Assembly: GCA_963747535.1 (NCBI GenBank)
Contig: CAVVFX010000020.1
Coordinates: 558,001 to 622,000, forward strand
Direction: 5' to 3'
Length of the DNA: 64,000 nt
Source: CAVVFX01 sp963747535
GTDB lineage: Bacteria > Acidobacteriota > Terriglobia > Bryobacterales > Bryobacteraceae
Each line of letters starts with the position of its first letter. Position 1 is the first letter of the stretch. Below are positions 9,901 to 16,380 of this stretch, one piece after another. The notes below the pieces were generated by a model that did no database searches, had not been told where the DNA came from, and saw only the letters and a list, made by a program, of their open reading frames with translations. A program made the translations under genes and the position numbers.

Positions 9901-10468
9901 CGGGTCCGCCGGCGATCGAGATGGTAGACGAGCCGGTCTGGTCTTCCATGCGGTTGAACTTCGGATCACCGCCAGGAGTCACGCCCTGGGAGACTTTGAC
10001 ACCCTCGTAAAAGGGGTTGCGGCCCATGTTCGGGAGGTCGGCTAATTTTTGGCTGTCGATCACCTGGCCGGTCGACGCATTCTCCGTTTCCATGAGCGGG
10101 ACCTCTTCCGTTACGTTGACGCTTTGCGTAACTTCGCCGACCTCCATTTTCATATCGACCAGGACAAATTCCTGGGTGTTGACGACCAATCCTTTTCTGT
10201 CCAGCTTCTTGAATCCTGGCATTTCCACGCTTACCGTGTATGTTGCAGGATTGACTGCACTGAACGAATATTCACCACCCGTGTTGGTTACAGTCGCGCG
10301 CGAGACTCCCGTGGCTTCGTCGGTGAGCGTCACTTTCGCCGTTGCCATCGCGGCGCCGGTCGAGTCGGTAACCGCTCCCCGAACGCCTCCCTGGAAGGTC
10401 TGCGCTCCCACCCAAGAGCAACCTAGAAGAGAATAGGCTAACGCCAATACTTTCAGATACTGTTTCAT
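6977..10468 (-). CDS. Oar-like TonB-dependent receptor with N-terminal carboxypeptidase-regulatory domain
   Basis: A 1163-residue outer-membrane protein. Residues 1-22 are a signal peptide ending VGAQ. Residues 25-110 form a carboxypeptidase-regulatory-like (transthyretin-type) domain, with VRGAVTDSTGAAMATAKVTL and the YSFSAVNPATYTVSV strand pair. A plug-like segment follows (MGRNPFYEGVKVSQGV, NNYLIDGIPISNSI), then a long beta-barrel rich in Tyr/Asn strands such as NFGVRYDYETGL and SYTWSKNMD. This is the large Oar/OmpA-related receptor class abundant in Solibacter-type acidobacteria, presumed to import oligosaccharides or other large nutrients by TonB energy. AAGGGG stands about 9 nt before the ATG. 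A good intrinsic terminator follows. No partner gene indicates a substrate. Confidence 0.92.
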   Translation of the reverse strand: MKQYLKVLALAYSLLGCSWVGAQTFQGGVRGAVTDSTGAAMATAKVTLTDEATGVSRATVTNTGGEYSFSAVNPATYTVSVEMPGFKKLDRKGLVVNTQEFVLVDMKMEVGEVTQSVNVTEEVPLMETENASTGQVIDSQKLADLPNMGRNPFYEGVKVSQGVTPGGDPKFNRMEDQTGSSTISIAGGPVAGNNYLIDGIPISNSINQAVIIPTIEAVQEVKLQINTYDAEVGRTGGGTFNLFLKSGTNALHGDFFGSTWVQPWLANTYFADAGGRNAAGVLNNPIANQPFYNYGAAIGGPVVIPKVYNGKNKTFFWFGGESYRQTEAATASYSVPTALEKVGNFSQSLAKSGGLQQMYYPNPTSRTPFPNNIIPQSMLNPVGLALASYFPLPLQTPAYYGAPDYLKTAVIYDRADQFTSKLDQQITSWWRGSISYLHYGSREESAPYFGYSNPGTPNQSMLVRHVDATQANTTLTPSPTTVVFLRWGFNRYPNRTYQLASQGMNLGPGGLGFPSSLVSQLPYDAFPAITMSSDMSSYGSGSFTQYSYYSHSFSGTVSKFMGRHSLKTGMDYRDIHLSGLTSGVNSGAYTFTNGFTGASATSTVPGTGSSLASMLLGFPSTGSVATADPISLQVHYWGFFVQDDFRVNKKLTINFGVRYDYETGLSSPTNSLVQFNPTAVNPIQSQVTGIATPGEIVYAGTNGFTTATHPNSDKFAPRVGAAYALNSKTSIRGGYGLLWAPYYFGSFTPIGYTNSTPYVASINNNVSPSGSLSDPFPTGILQPSGSSLGAAAGLGGQTLTVFDGSAHSTRIHQYSFDVQRELPGGFVVATGYSGSVTHNLIQGTPVININQLPDKYLAMGSALNNKVPNPFYGTAGGVLNLASTTVAESQLLLPFPQYGPINYQSNSSDQNHARYNSVYAKVQKRLTHGLNLLSSYTWSKNMDESNGQSVTFNNQQAYSQDNYNRAAEWGLAAINTPGRWTSSINYQLPFGRGQKFLSGSRLMDLAVGGWAINAVITMQTGFPMAIYQSNLNSAIGTSVQRPNATGISAATSGSLESRLYDYLNPAAFSTAGQYTYGNVSRTIPVRGPGMASTDFSLFKSFGTERYKGQFRLEVFNLTNTPQFYAPGADSSNTGNELGSSSFGQIALQANFPRVIQIGIRGSF

Positions 10469-10666
10469 TTAAGATAACCCCTTATTTGCGAATGTAATTG
10501 AGATAGCTGGCTAGACCAGGACCAGAAAGGCGAACCTGCACTCATCTGGTTACGCTCTAAGCAGAGAGCGACGAAATGGCAAACGGGGCAAGGGAACCGG
10601 GCTGTCGTTAGCCCTAATTACCAACTTGGTGAAACGCAAACAAATAGCGAGAACAACTCAAGAGAA

Positions 10667-10695
10667 GTGTAAAAAATCCTTCGAGCGCAAGTCAA
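10667..10695 (-). promoter_or_regulatory. Candidate promoter for the Oar-like receptor gene
   Basis: On the minus strand TTGACT (10695-10690) and TTACAC (10672-10667) are separated by 17 nt, about 200 nt before the receptor start. The -10 match is only partial. The remaining 10469-10940 intergenic region is AT-richer than its surroundings and holds no gene I can support. Confidence 0.35.
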
Positions 10696-10733
10696 TTGAA
10701 TTCAGCGCGATCCAAATTTTCTATAAGTAACAG

Positions 10734-10762
10734 TTGACAAAAGCCCCACTTCTGCTTATCCT
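10734..10762 (+). promoter_or_regulatory. Candidate sigma-70 promoter for the Tat-exported aminotransferase
   Basis: TTGACA (10734-10739) and TATCCT (10757-10762) are separated by 17 nt. It would give a leader of about 170 nt before ATG 10941. Confidence 0.5.
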
Positions 10763-10940
10763 TCAGGTCAGCAGATGAAATTGGTCTGCCGGCGCGGCTC
10801 TCGTCAGCCCCGCCTGTCTTCCCCGCCCTGCATGCGTGGACCGGTTCCCGGCGAACGCACAGCCCCCTCTTGGCGTCGCCTAACTTCTCACAGGTTGGTT
10901 AACTCGCACTTGGAAGTTCACCCAAGGAGATGCAAAGCCG

Positions 10941-12095
10941 ATGCAAACGAATCAAATCGAGTCCTTTCTTCAACGAGGCTTTACGCGCCGCCAGGTAGGC
11001 CGTATCGCTACCGTCCTGAGTGCCGGAGCGTCGCTACCGTTTTATAACGAGTTTGCGATGGCGCAAGAAGCGGAGCGCCGCATGGGCCGCAGTCGAGGCC
11101 CCATGCCGGCTGACGCCGTGAGGATCAGTTCCAATGAGAATCCTCTGGGGCCTTGCAAGGCCGGGATCGAGGCCATCATTAAGGTAGCGCCGCACGGCGG
11201 ACGTTATCAGCCTTTTGGAGAGCAGGCCGCGTTCGTCACGGCCGTTGCGGAAACCGAGGGGATCAAGGAGGACTACGTCTCTCCCTATGCCGGGTCGAGC
11301 GACCCGCTGCATCGCGTAGCCTGCGCATTCACTTCGCCTGCTCGCAGCTGGACCATGGCGAATCCGGGTTACGGCGGCGGGGCACCCGAATTCATTGGCT
11401 CAAAGACCGTCAGAGTGCCGCTGCGCGCGGATAACTCCCATGACGTCGAAGCCATGATCAAAGCCGATCCCAACGCCGGCGCCTATTATGTGTGCAATCC
11501 CAACAACCCTACCGGCACGATCACCGCTCGTAAAGATATCGAGTACCTGTTGGCAAACAAGAAGAAGGACGCGATTGTGGTGGTGGACGAAGCTTATATT
11601 CACTTCTCCCACAGCGCAAAGCCGTGCAACGATCTGGTGGCTGCCGACAAGGACGTCGTCGTCTTGCGAACGTTCTCCAAAGTCTATGGGATGGCCGGCA
11701 TTCGCGCCGGTTTTGCGATGGGGCGCCCGGACCTGCTCGCTAAATTGCGTCCCTACGGCGCAGGCATGTTGCCGATCACTGGTCTGGCCTGCGCTACCGC
11801 GAGTCTCCGCGAGAAGGAGTTAGTCGGCGAGCGAAGGGGGATCAATAAAAAAATAAGAGAAGATACTTTCGAATTCCTGGAGAAGAGGAAAGTCAGCTAC
11901 ATCCTGAGCGAGACTAACTTCTTCATGATGGAAGTCAACCGCCCGGGCATGGAGTTCGCCAAAGCGATGGCGGACCAGAAGGTTTACATTGGCCGAGTCT
12001 GGCCAGTCTGGCCGACCAAGGTCCGCGTATCAATCGGGACCCAGGCTGAAATGGATAAGTTCAAAGCAGCTTATGACAAGGTGGTGTCAGCGTAG
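10941..12095 (+). CDS. Tat-exported PLP-dependent aminotransferase, histidinol-phosphate aminotransferase-like
   Basis: A 384-residue fold-type I aminotransferase. The N-terminus has a twin-arginine-like segment (FTRRQVGRIATVLSAGASL, residues 14-32) ending near AMAQ, so export by Tat is predicted. The enzyme part follows HisC/class I-II order: SSNENPLGP at 63, NPNNPTG at 186-192, VVVDEAY with the cofactor-binding Asp216, and the Schiff-base Lys247 in TFSKVYGMAGIRAG. AAGGAG at 10924-10929 supports this start. A periplasmic location for a PLP enzyme is unusual, because the folded protein must be loaded with cofactor before export, which Tat allows. It is not next to histidine biosynthesis genes, so histidinol phosphate is not a safe substrate assignment. 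Confidence 0.85.
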   Translation: MQTNQIESFLQRGFTRRQVGRIATVLSAGASLPFYNEFAMAQEAERRMGRSRGPMPADAVRISSNENPLGPCKAGIEAIIKVAPHGGRYQPFGEQAAFVTAVAETEGIKEDYVSPYAGSSDPLHRVACAFTSPARSWTMANPGYGGGAPEFIGSKTVRVPLRADNSHDVEAMIKADPNAGAYYVCNPNNPTGTITARKDIEYLLANKKKDAIVVVDEAYIHFSHSAKPCNDLVAADKDVVVLRTFSKVYGMAGIRAGFAMGRPDLLAKLRPYGAGMLPITGLACATASLREKELVGERRGINKKIREDTFEFLEKRKVSYILSETNFFMMEVNRPGMEFAKAMADQKVYIGRVWPVWPTKVRVSIGTQAEMDKFKAAYDKVVSA

Positions 12096-12108
12096 TTTTT
12101 CACGAGGG

Positions 12109-12127
12109 CCCAATCTTATTGGGTTTT
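12109..12127 (+). terminator. Short terminator-like hairpin after the aminotransferase gene
   Basis: CCCAAT (12109-12114), a 3-nt loop and ATTGGG (12118-12123) are followed by TTTT. The stem is only 6 bp. Confidence 0.45.
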
Positions 12128-12204
12128 AGGACAGGCGGTTGTCTCCTGTCGCCTGATCGCATGGCTCCTATTTAGCCATTAAGCCCAGCAAGACGGCAGC
12201 TACC

Positions 12205-12238
12205 GTTGAGAGCAGGTTTTCGCCGGCCTGCTCTCAAC
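12205..12238. terminator. 12-bp perfect hairpin between converging genes
   Basis: GTTGAGAGCAGG (12205-12216) pairs perfectly with CCTGCTCTCAAC (12227-12238) around a 10-nt loop. It touches the stop codon of the minus-strand gene at 12240 and may end transcripts arriving from both sides. There is no strong T-run. Confidence 0.5.
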
Positions 12239-12239
12239 T

Positions 12240-12518
12240 TCAATTTCTAATCGGCATAGCCGGCGGGCAGAACAGTATTTCTTTCACCAGACGAACGAGT
12301 TGACGACGCTGAGAAGAAGTGTTCACTGGCAAGCGGAGCCATTCGCGGTCTCTGCGCACGTCTACGAAAATGCCGTCTGGATCTTCGTGAAAGTGAACAA
12401 AGGCTGAGGACTTCCGGTAAAAGACTCCCGGCTTTCGTTCACGGATGCCTTCCAACTGGCGAAGCTCAACCAGCATCGGCTCAATGGTTTCCAGCGCAGC
12501 TTCGCCGGCGTGCTTCAT
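12240..12518 (-). CDS. Small conserved hypothetical protein
   Basis: A 92-residue protein rich in charged residues, with the core PGVFYRKSSAFVHFHED and FVDVRRDREWLRLPV. This resembles small cytosolic acidobacterial proteins with a beta-strand pair around FxHFHEDPxG. I do not recognise a named family. The ATG at 12518 is chosen over one 13 codons upstream because GGGAGG (12524-12529) sits 5 nt before it. It diverges from the gene at 12572, so the 53-nt gap must hold both promoters. Confidence 0.6.
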   Translation of the reverse strand: MKHAGEAALETIEPMLVELRQLEGIRERKPGVFYRKSSAFVHFHEDPDGIFVDVRRDREWLRLPVNTSSQRRQLVRLVKEILFCPPAMPIRN

Positions 12519-12571
12519 ATCGCCTCCCGGTTTCAAGAGATACCACACGCCAAACAAGTGTAACTTAAGGT

Positions 12572-12973
12572 ATGCGACGTTTTCGGGGCTTGCTGTACGC
12601 TGTTCTACTCTTCACTGCCGCTACCGTGGCGGCCGACAAGAAGGAGAAACCCAAGCCTGCCAAGATCGAACTTCAAGAGTTCAAGGTAGCCGTCGAGGGA
12701 TCGCATGTCAACATTGACGGCACGATACACAACAGCAGTGACCGGACGATCCAGAATCTGGTGCTGTCCTTTCACTTCTTCGACAGCGAGCACCAGCCGG
12801 TCAGCACCTTGAAGATGGACGTGGACGAAGAAACCATCCATGCGGGAGACGACGCCGAGATTCATGCGGCCGCGAATGAGCCCCCGCGTTCGGTCACCGT
12901 CGAAGTGACCGCCTCCGCTCGCGGAGAAAGGGAGTTGACGGTCATCCATGCGGGGCCTTACCGGATTGAGTGA
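12572..12973 (+). CDS. Exported protein with a single Ig-like (FxLYD-type) domain
   Basis: A 133-residue product with a Sec signal peptide (residues 1-20, cut after VAA) and a short Lys-rich linker. It then has an all-beta domain containing HVNIDGTIHNSSDRTIQNLV, LSFHFFDSEHQPV and a closing VTVEVTA. This pattern is that of FxLYD/DUF3426-like domains, which often sit on the outer surface and mediate assembly. The function is unknown. It stands alone, with the stop codon leading directly into a long inverted repeat. Confidence 0.65.
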   Translation: MRRFRGLLYAVLLFTAATVAADKKEKPKPAKIELQEFKVAVEGSHVNIDGTIHNSSDRTIQNLVLSFHFFDSEHQPVSTLKMDVDEETIHAGDDAEIHAAANEPPRSVTVEVTASARGERELTVIHAGPYRIE

Positions 12974-13091
12974 ACAAACATTGGGCCACGAATGAACACG
13001 AATGAACACAAATAAAACCAAACACTAAAACGAAAACCGAGCTTCTTCTTATTCGTGTTCATTCGTGTTCATTCGTGGCCCAATGTTTGCT
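12972..13091. repeat. Long inverted repeat made of ATTCGTGTTC units
   Basis: Arms of about 41 bases (12972-13013 and 13050-13091) are reverse complements with very few mismatches. Each arm contains two or three copies of the ATTCGTGTTC unit plus GTGGCCCAATG. It fills the gap between two converging genes and so may work as a two-way transcription terminator. A related single arm is at 29146-29187; diverged relatives are near 46795-46825 and 62190-62219. Confidence 0.85.
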
Positions 13092-13100
13092 TTTGACTTT

Positions 13101-14750
13101 TCATTTCATCAGGGCCACGCTGGTTACGGCCCACGGGAGGTTCTTTAATTGGAATAGCACATTGCCTTTGGCATCGAACTCCACGATGCGCGAGCCCTGG
13201 TAGTCGGACACGATCAAGCCTCCCTCGGGGGTCTCGGTGAAACCGGAAGTCCAGGCCATCCGGATCGTGTCGGTCATCCCCGCGTAGGTCATGAGGGTCT
13301 TGCCGGACGCGTCTACTCGCCGCACTTCTCCCGGACCCGCGAGACCGATCAGCATGCCGCCATCCGGCATCGGCTTAGCGTAAGCCGGCATGCGATGTGG
13401 GAACTCCTGTCTTCGCACGACCTCGCCTTTCGTGTTGATCTCGAGCAGCAGGCCGGCGTCCTGTATCGCCACCAGAGTTGTGCCGTCTCGAGTGCGCCGC
13501 GCACGCCGCATCGATTGCCCTTTGTATTCGGGCTTTTCGACATTCCATACCGTCTTGCCGTCCGGTGTCACTTCGAAAATGCGAGGCGTGGAATCGTCGA
13601 CCAGCAGCGTGTTGCCGTTTTCCAGACGCTGCGCGCTCATGATACTTACGTTCTCAGTCTTAAACTGCCACACCACTTTCTGTTGCCGATCGATCTCCGT
13701 CACGACGCCTTTGGGATCCTCAATGTAGAGAATGTTGCCGTTGGGCAGTACCGACAGCTCGGTGCCGCGATGATTGGTCCTGCGCCACAGGACGCGCCCC
13801 GAGGGCCATGCCACACAAAGGATCTCGCCGGCGGGACCGTGATCGTTGACCATGAGGCGCCGAGTCTCGACCAACTTAGGCTTGAGTTTGCGATTGAGGA
13901 AATCCAGGCTGCGGGTGAATGCCCGCTCTTCGTCGGCTCCTTTGAATCCGTGGCCGGCTTCGGCGATGGTTTCGAGTTCGGCTTCGATTCCCATGCCGCG
14001 CATGCGCTCGACAAGATACACCGATTGCTCGAACGGGACGTTCTGATCCCGCGTGCCGTGGATCGCCAGGATCGGCGCCGAGTCAGGATTGATCCAGTTG
14101 ATGGGACTGGCGCGAAAATGGGTGTCGAGCGCATGTTCGCGATCGCCGCCGAGGAGCGACGGCAAAGCCGTAGCGGCATTGCGGCTGCCTTCGTAGGCGA
14201 GGCGCATATCGGACCGGCCGTAATAGCTGATCGCGCAATCGACGCTGCTCGATTCCTCGCGATTGCCGCCTGTACCCTCGAACTGCGGCATATTACGCGT
14301 CACGGCGAGGAATTGCGACCATGTCGCGCCGGCGGAATTGCCGATAGACGCCATGTGTTCTTTGTCGACGCTGAACTTCGCGGCATGCGCTCGCAGATAG
14401 CGCACGGCAGCTTTCACGTTATAAACCGGCGCCGGAAACTGGAACAACGGCGTCAGTTGATAATCGACAGTCGCGGCGACATAGCCGTTTTCCGCCAGTT
14501 TGATCGCCATCGGCAGGTAGCTGCCGCGATTGCCGCCGCTGAAGCCGCCGCCATGAATGAGGATAATGCCGGGATAGCTGCCCTGGGCTTTGGGGCGCAC
14601 CACGTCCATGGCAAGCTTGCCGTGAGGAATGGAGGTGTAGTCGATGTCGCGATCGACGATGACGTCGGGAGGCACCTGCAGATCGGCCGCGCGGCAGAGA
14701 GAGGAGAGAAGCAGAAAAATTGTCCAGCGCATATTCGATTCTGCGAGCAT
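13101..14750 (-). CDS. Exported carboxylesterase fused to a C-terminal beta-propeller
   Basis: A 549-residue two-domain protein. Residues 1-22 are a signal peptide. Residues about 30-295 are an alpha/beta hydrolase of the BD-FAE/esterase group: oxyanion motif IHGGGFSGG at 65-73, nucleophile Ser139 in GNSAG, acid Asp235 in HGTRDQNVP, and base His267 in EAGHGF. Residues about 300-549 form repeated propeller blades (GRVLWRRTNHRGTELSVLPN, GNTLLVDDSTPRIFEVTPDGKTVW style) like those of arylsulfotransferase or PQQ-like propellers. It probably removes ester groups from plant polysaccharide or similar substrates outside the cytoplasm. The ATG seven codons later (14732) is an equally good start. Neighbouring glycosidase supports a polymer-degradation role. 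Confidence 0.85.
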   Translation of the reverse strand: MLAESNMRWTIFLLLSSLCRAADLQVPPDVIVDRDIDYTSIPHGKLAMDVVRPKAQGSYPGIILIHGGGFSGGNRGSYLPMAIKLAENGYVAATVDYQLTPLFQFPAPVYNVKAAVRYLRAHAAKFSVDKEHMASIGNSAGATWSQFLAVTRNMPQFEGTGGNREESSSVDCAISYYGRSDMRLAYEGSRNAATALPSLLGGDREHALDTHFRASPINWINPDSAPILAIHGTRDQNVPFEQSVYLVERMRGMGIEAELETIAEAGHGFKGADEERAFTRSLDFLNRKLKPKLVETRRLMVNDHGPAGEILCVAWPSGRVLWRRTNHRGTELSVLPNGNILYIEDPKGVVTEIDRQQKVVWQFKTENVSIMSAQRLENGNTLLVDDSTPRIFEVTPDGKTVWNVEKPEYKGQSMRRARRTRDGTTLVAIQDAGLLLEINTKGEVVRRQEFPHRMPAYAKPMPDGGMLIGLAGPGEVRRVDASGKTLMTYAGMTDTIRMAWTSGFTETPEGGLIVSDYQGSRIVEFDAKGNVLFQLKNLPWAVTSVALMK

Positions 14751-14850
14751 ATCACCGAGCCAGGGCAGGCTGAAGGCCGGCTACGGACGAGACTGGACGC
14801 CAGCACAGACTGAAATCTGAGGCCGCGAGGATTTGGTCGGCGCCCAAGGC

Positions 14851-14901
14851 GGCTGCTGCGCAGCCGGGGCAGACCACATAAAACGATGGTCTACCCTACG
14901 G
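14851..14901. repeat. Palindromic repeat, CAGACCAC...GATGGTCTG family
   Basis: Contains GGCTGCTGCGCAGCC followed by AGACCACATAAAACGATGGT. The GACCA/TGGTC arms make a small hairpin. Five more copies lie at 18614, 44792, 51014, 57046 and 59535. Confidence 0.75.
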
Positions 14902-14963
14902 GTCGCGGCGAAGGCCCGCTGTGTTACGGCCAGCGGGCAGGCGAGTGATAGGCTCAATAGCAA

Positions 14964-16379
14964 ATGAGATTTTCAGTCGCTCTGCTGATGCTCCTCGCGG
15001 CCGCCCCTGTGCCGGGCGCCCCAGCAGACGCTTTTGTGCGCGTCAGCCCACGAGATCGCCGCTATCTCGAACTGACGGATGGGACGCCCTACATTCCCAT
15101 TGGCTTGAATATGGTCAGTCCACCGAACGTCAAGGCGGGAGAAGACGCCGCGCTGGCCGGTATGGATGAGTGGCTCACCAGCCTGTCGTCGAATGGCGGC
15201 AACTACATCCGCGTGTGGCTCAGCGATCCGTTCTGGGCCGTAGAGCACGAGAAGAGCGGCGTATATGACGAAGCGCGAGCCAGGCGCATTGACCGGCTTT
15301 TTGAGATGTGCCGCCGCCACGGCATCCGCATGAAGCTGACCATGGAGCACTTCCGTAGCATCGGCGGAGGCAGGCAATCCTGGGCCGATGACCCGTTGCA
15401 TGACATCGTCAACGGCGGTACGGCGCAATCCATGGCCGACTTCTTTGACGGCGAGCCCTCCCGCGCCCTGTTCCGAAGCAAGATTGAGTGGTACAGCAAA
15501 CGCTTCGGAGATCGCCCCGAGATCTATGCCTGGGAGCTCTGGAACGAGATCAACGCCGTGAACGGCAAGGGCGACATCATGGCCTGGACAGAACTCATGC
15601 TGCCCGAACTCCATCGCGCATTTCCCAGGAACATGGCGGTGCAGAGCCTCGGCAGTTTCGACAGCGATAGCCAGCGCGAGCGTTATCGCGCCCTCAGCAC
15701 CATGGCAGGCAATGACATCGCGCAAGTGCATCGCTACCTGGATCTCGGTGCGCACCTCGAAGTGTGTCACGGCGCGGTGGACGTCCTGACCGCAGACGCT
15801 GTGCGTACACTGTTGAGCTACCATCCGGGACGGCCCGTGATTCTCGCGGAATCGGGCGCTGTCGAGCCCGGTCACGCGGGCCCGTTCAAGCTTTACGCGG
15901 CCGATCACGAGGGTATGCTGCTGCACGACATTCTGTTTGCGCCTTTCTTCGCCGGTGCGGCTGGGCCGGGACAGATCTGGCATTGGAACAATTACGTGGC
16001 GGACAATCATCTTTGGTACCACTTCGGACGTTTCGCGGAAGTGGTACGCGGTCTCGATCCGCCGGCGGAAGCGTTCGAACCGGTGATGGCGCCGCACGAC
16101 CGTTTACGCATCTACGTGCTGCGCGGCCGTCACACCGTGCTCGCCTGGTGCCGCGATGGGAACAATACCTGGGAGTCCGAATTGAAGAACGGAGAGAAGC
16201 CCGAGGTCCTCAAAGAGACAAAGGTAAATCTAAAGGCAGCTCTGGCGGGCAGGCGCGTGCGATCGGCGCGGTTTTTCGACCCCTGGGCCAATCGCTGGTC
16301 GGAAGCGAAAGTGCACAACGGCGAACTCACCCTGCCGGACTTTTCGCGATCCCTGGTGATCCGGATGTCGGTGGAGTAG
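14964..16379 (+). CDS. Exported glycoside hydrolase of clan GH-A (GH5-like)
   Basis: A 471-residue protein with a Sec signal peptide (residues 1-18, AAAPVPGA). The TIM-barrel glycosidase pattern is clear: RYLELTDGTPYIPIGLN at the start, NYIRVWLSDPF, acid/base Glu195 in WELWNEIN, and the nucleophile candidate Glu296 in PVILAESGA. A small C-terminal beta domain (about 385-471) follows. It should hydrolyse beta-glycosidic bonds in the periplasm or outside the cell. The exact family (GH5, or a relative with a DUF4038-type start) and substrate are not decided by what I can see. The next gene, hypF, starts one base after this stop, so the two are probably co-transcribed although no shared function is obvious. 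Confidence 0.82.
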   Translation: MRFSVALLMLLAAAPVPGAPADAFVRVSPRDRRYLELTDGTPYIPIGLNMVSPPNVKAGEDAALAGMDEWLTSLSSNGGNYIRVWLSDPFWAVEHEKSGVYDEARARRIDRLFEMCRRHGIRMKLTMEHFRSIGGGRQSWADDPLHDIVNGGTAQSMADFFDGEPSRALFRSKIEWYSKRFGDRPEIYAWELWNEINAVNGKGDIMAWTELMLPELHRAFPRNMAVQSLGSFDSDSQRERYRALSTMAGNDIAQVHRYLDLGAHLEVCHGAVDVLTADAVRTLLSYHPGRPVILAESGAVEPGHAGPFKLYAADHEGMLLHDILFAPFFAGAAGPGQIWHWNNYVADNHLWYHFGRFAEVVRGLDPPAEAFEPVMAPHDRLRIYVLRGRHTVLAWCRDGNNTWESELKNGEKPEVLKETKVNLKAALAGRRVRSARFFDPWANRWSEAKVHNGELTLPDFSRSLVIRMSVE

Positions 16380-16380
16380 A

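Noticed and set aside
13395..14813. 472-codon open frame antisense to the esterase-propeller gene
   Set aside because: It has no family resemblance and low-complexity translation, and the minus-strand gene has a full catalytic triad and codon pattern.
14973..16097. 374-codon open frame antisense to the glycosidase
   Set aside because: The plus-strand protein has a signal peptide and both catalytic glutamates.
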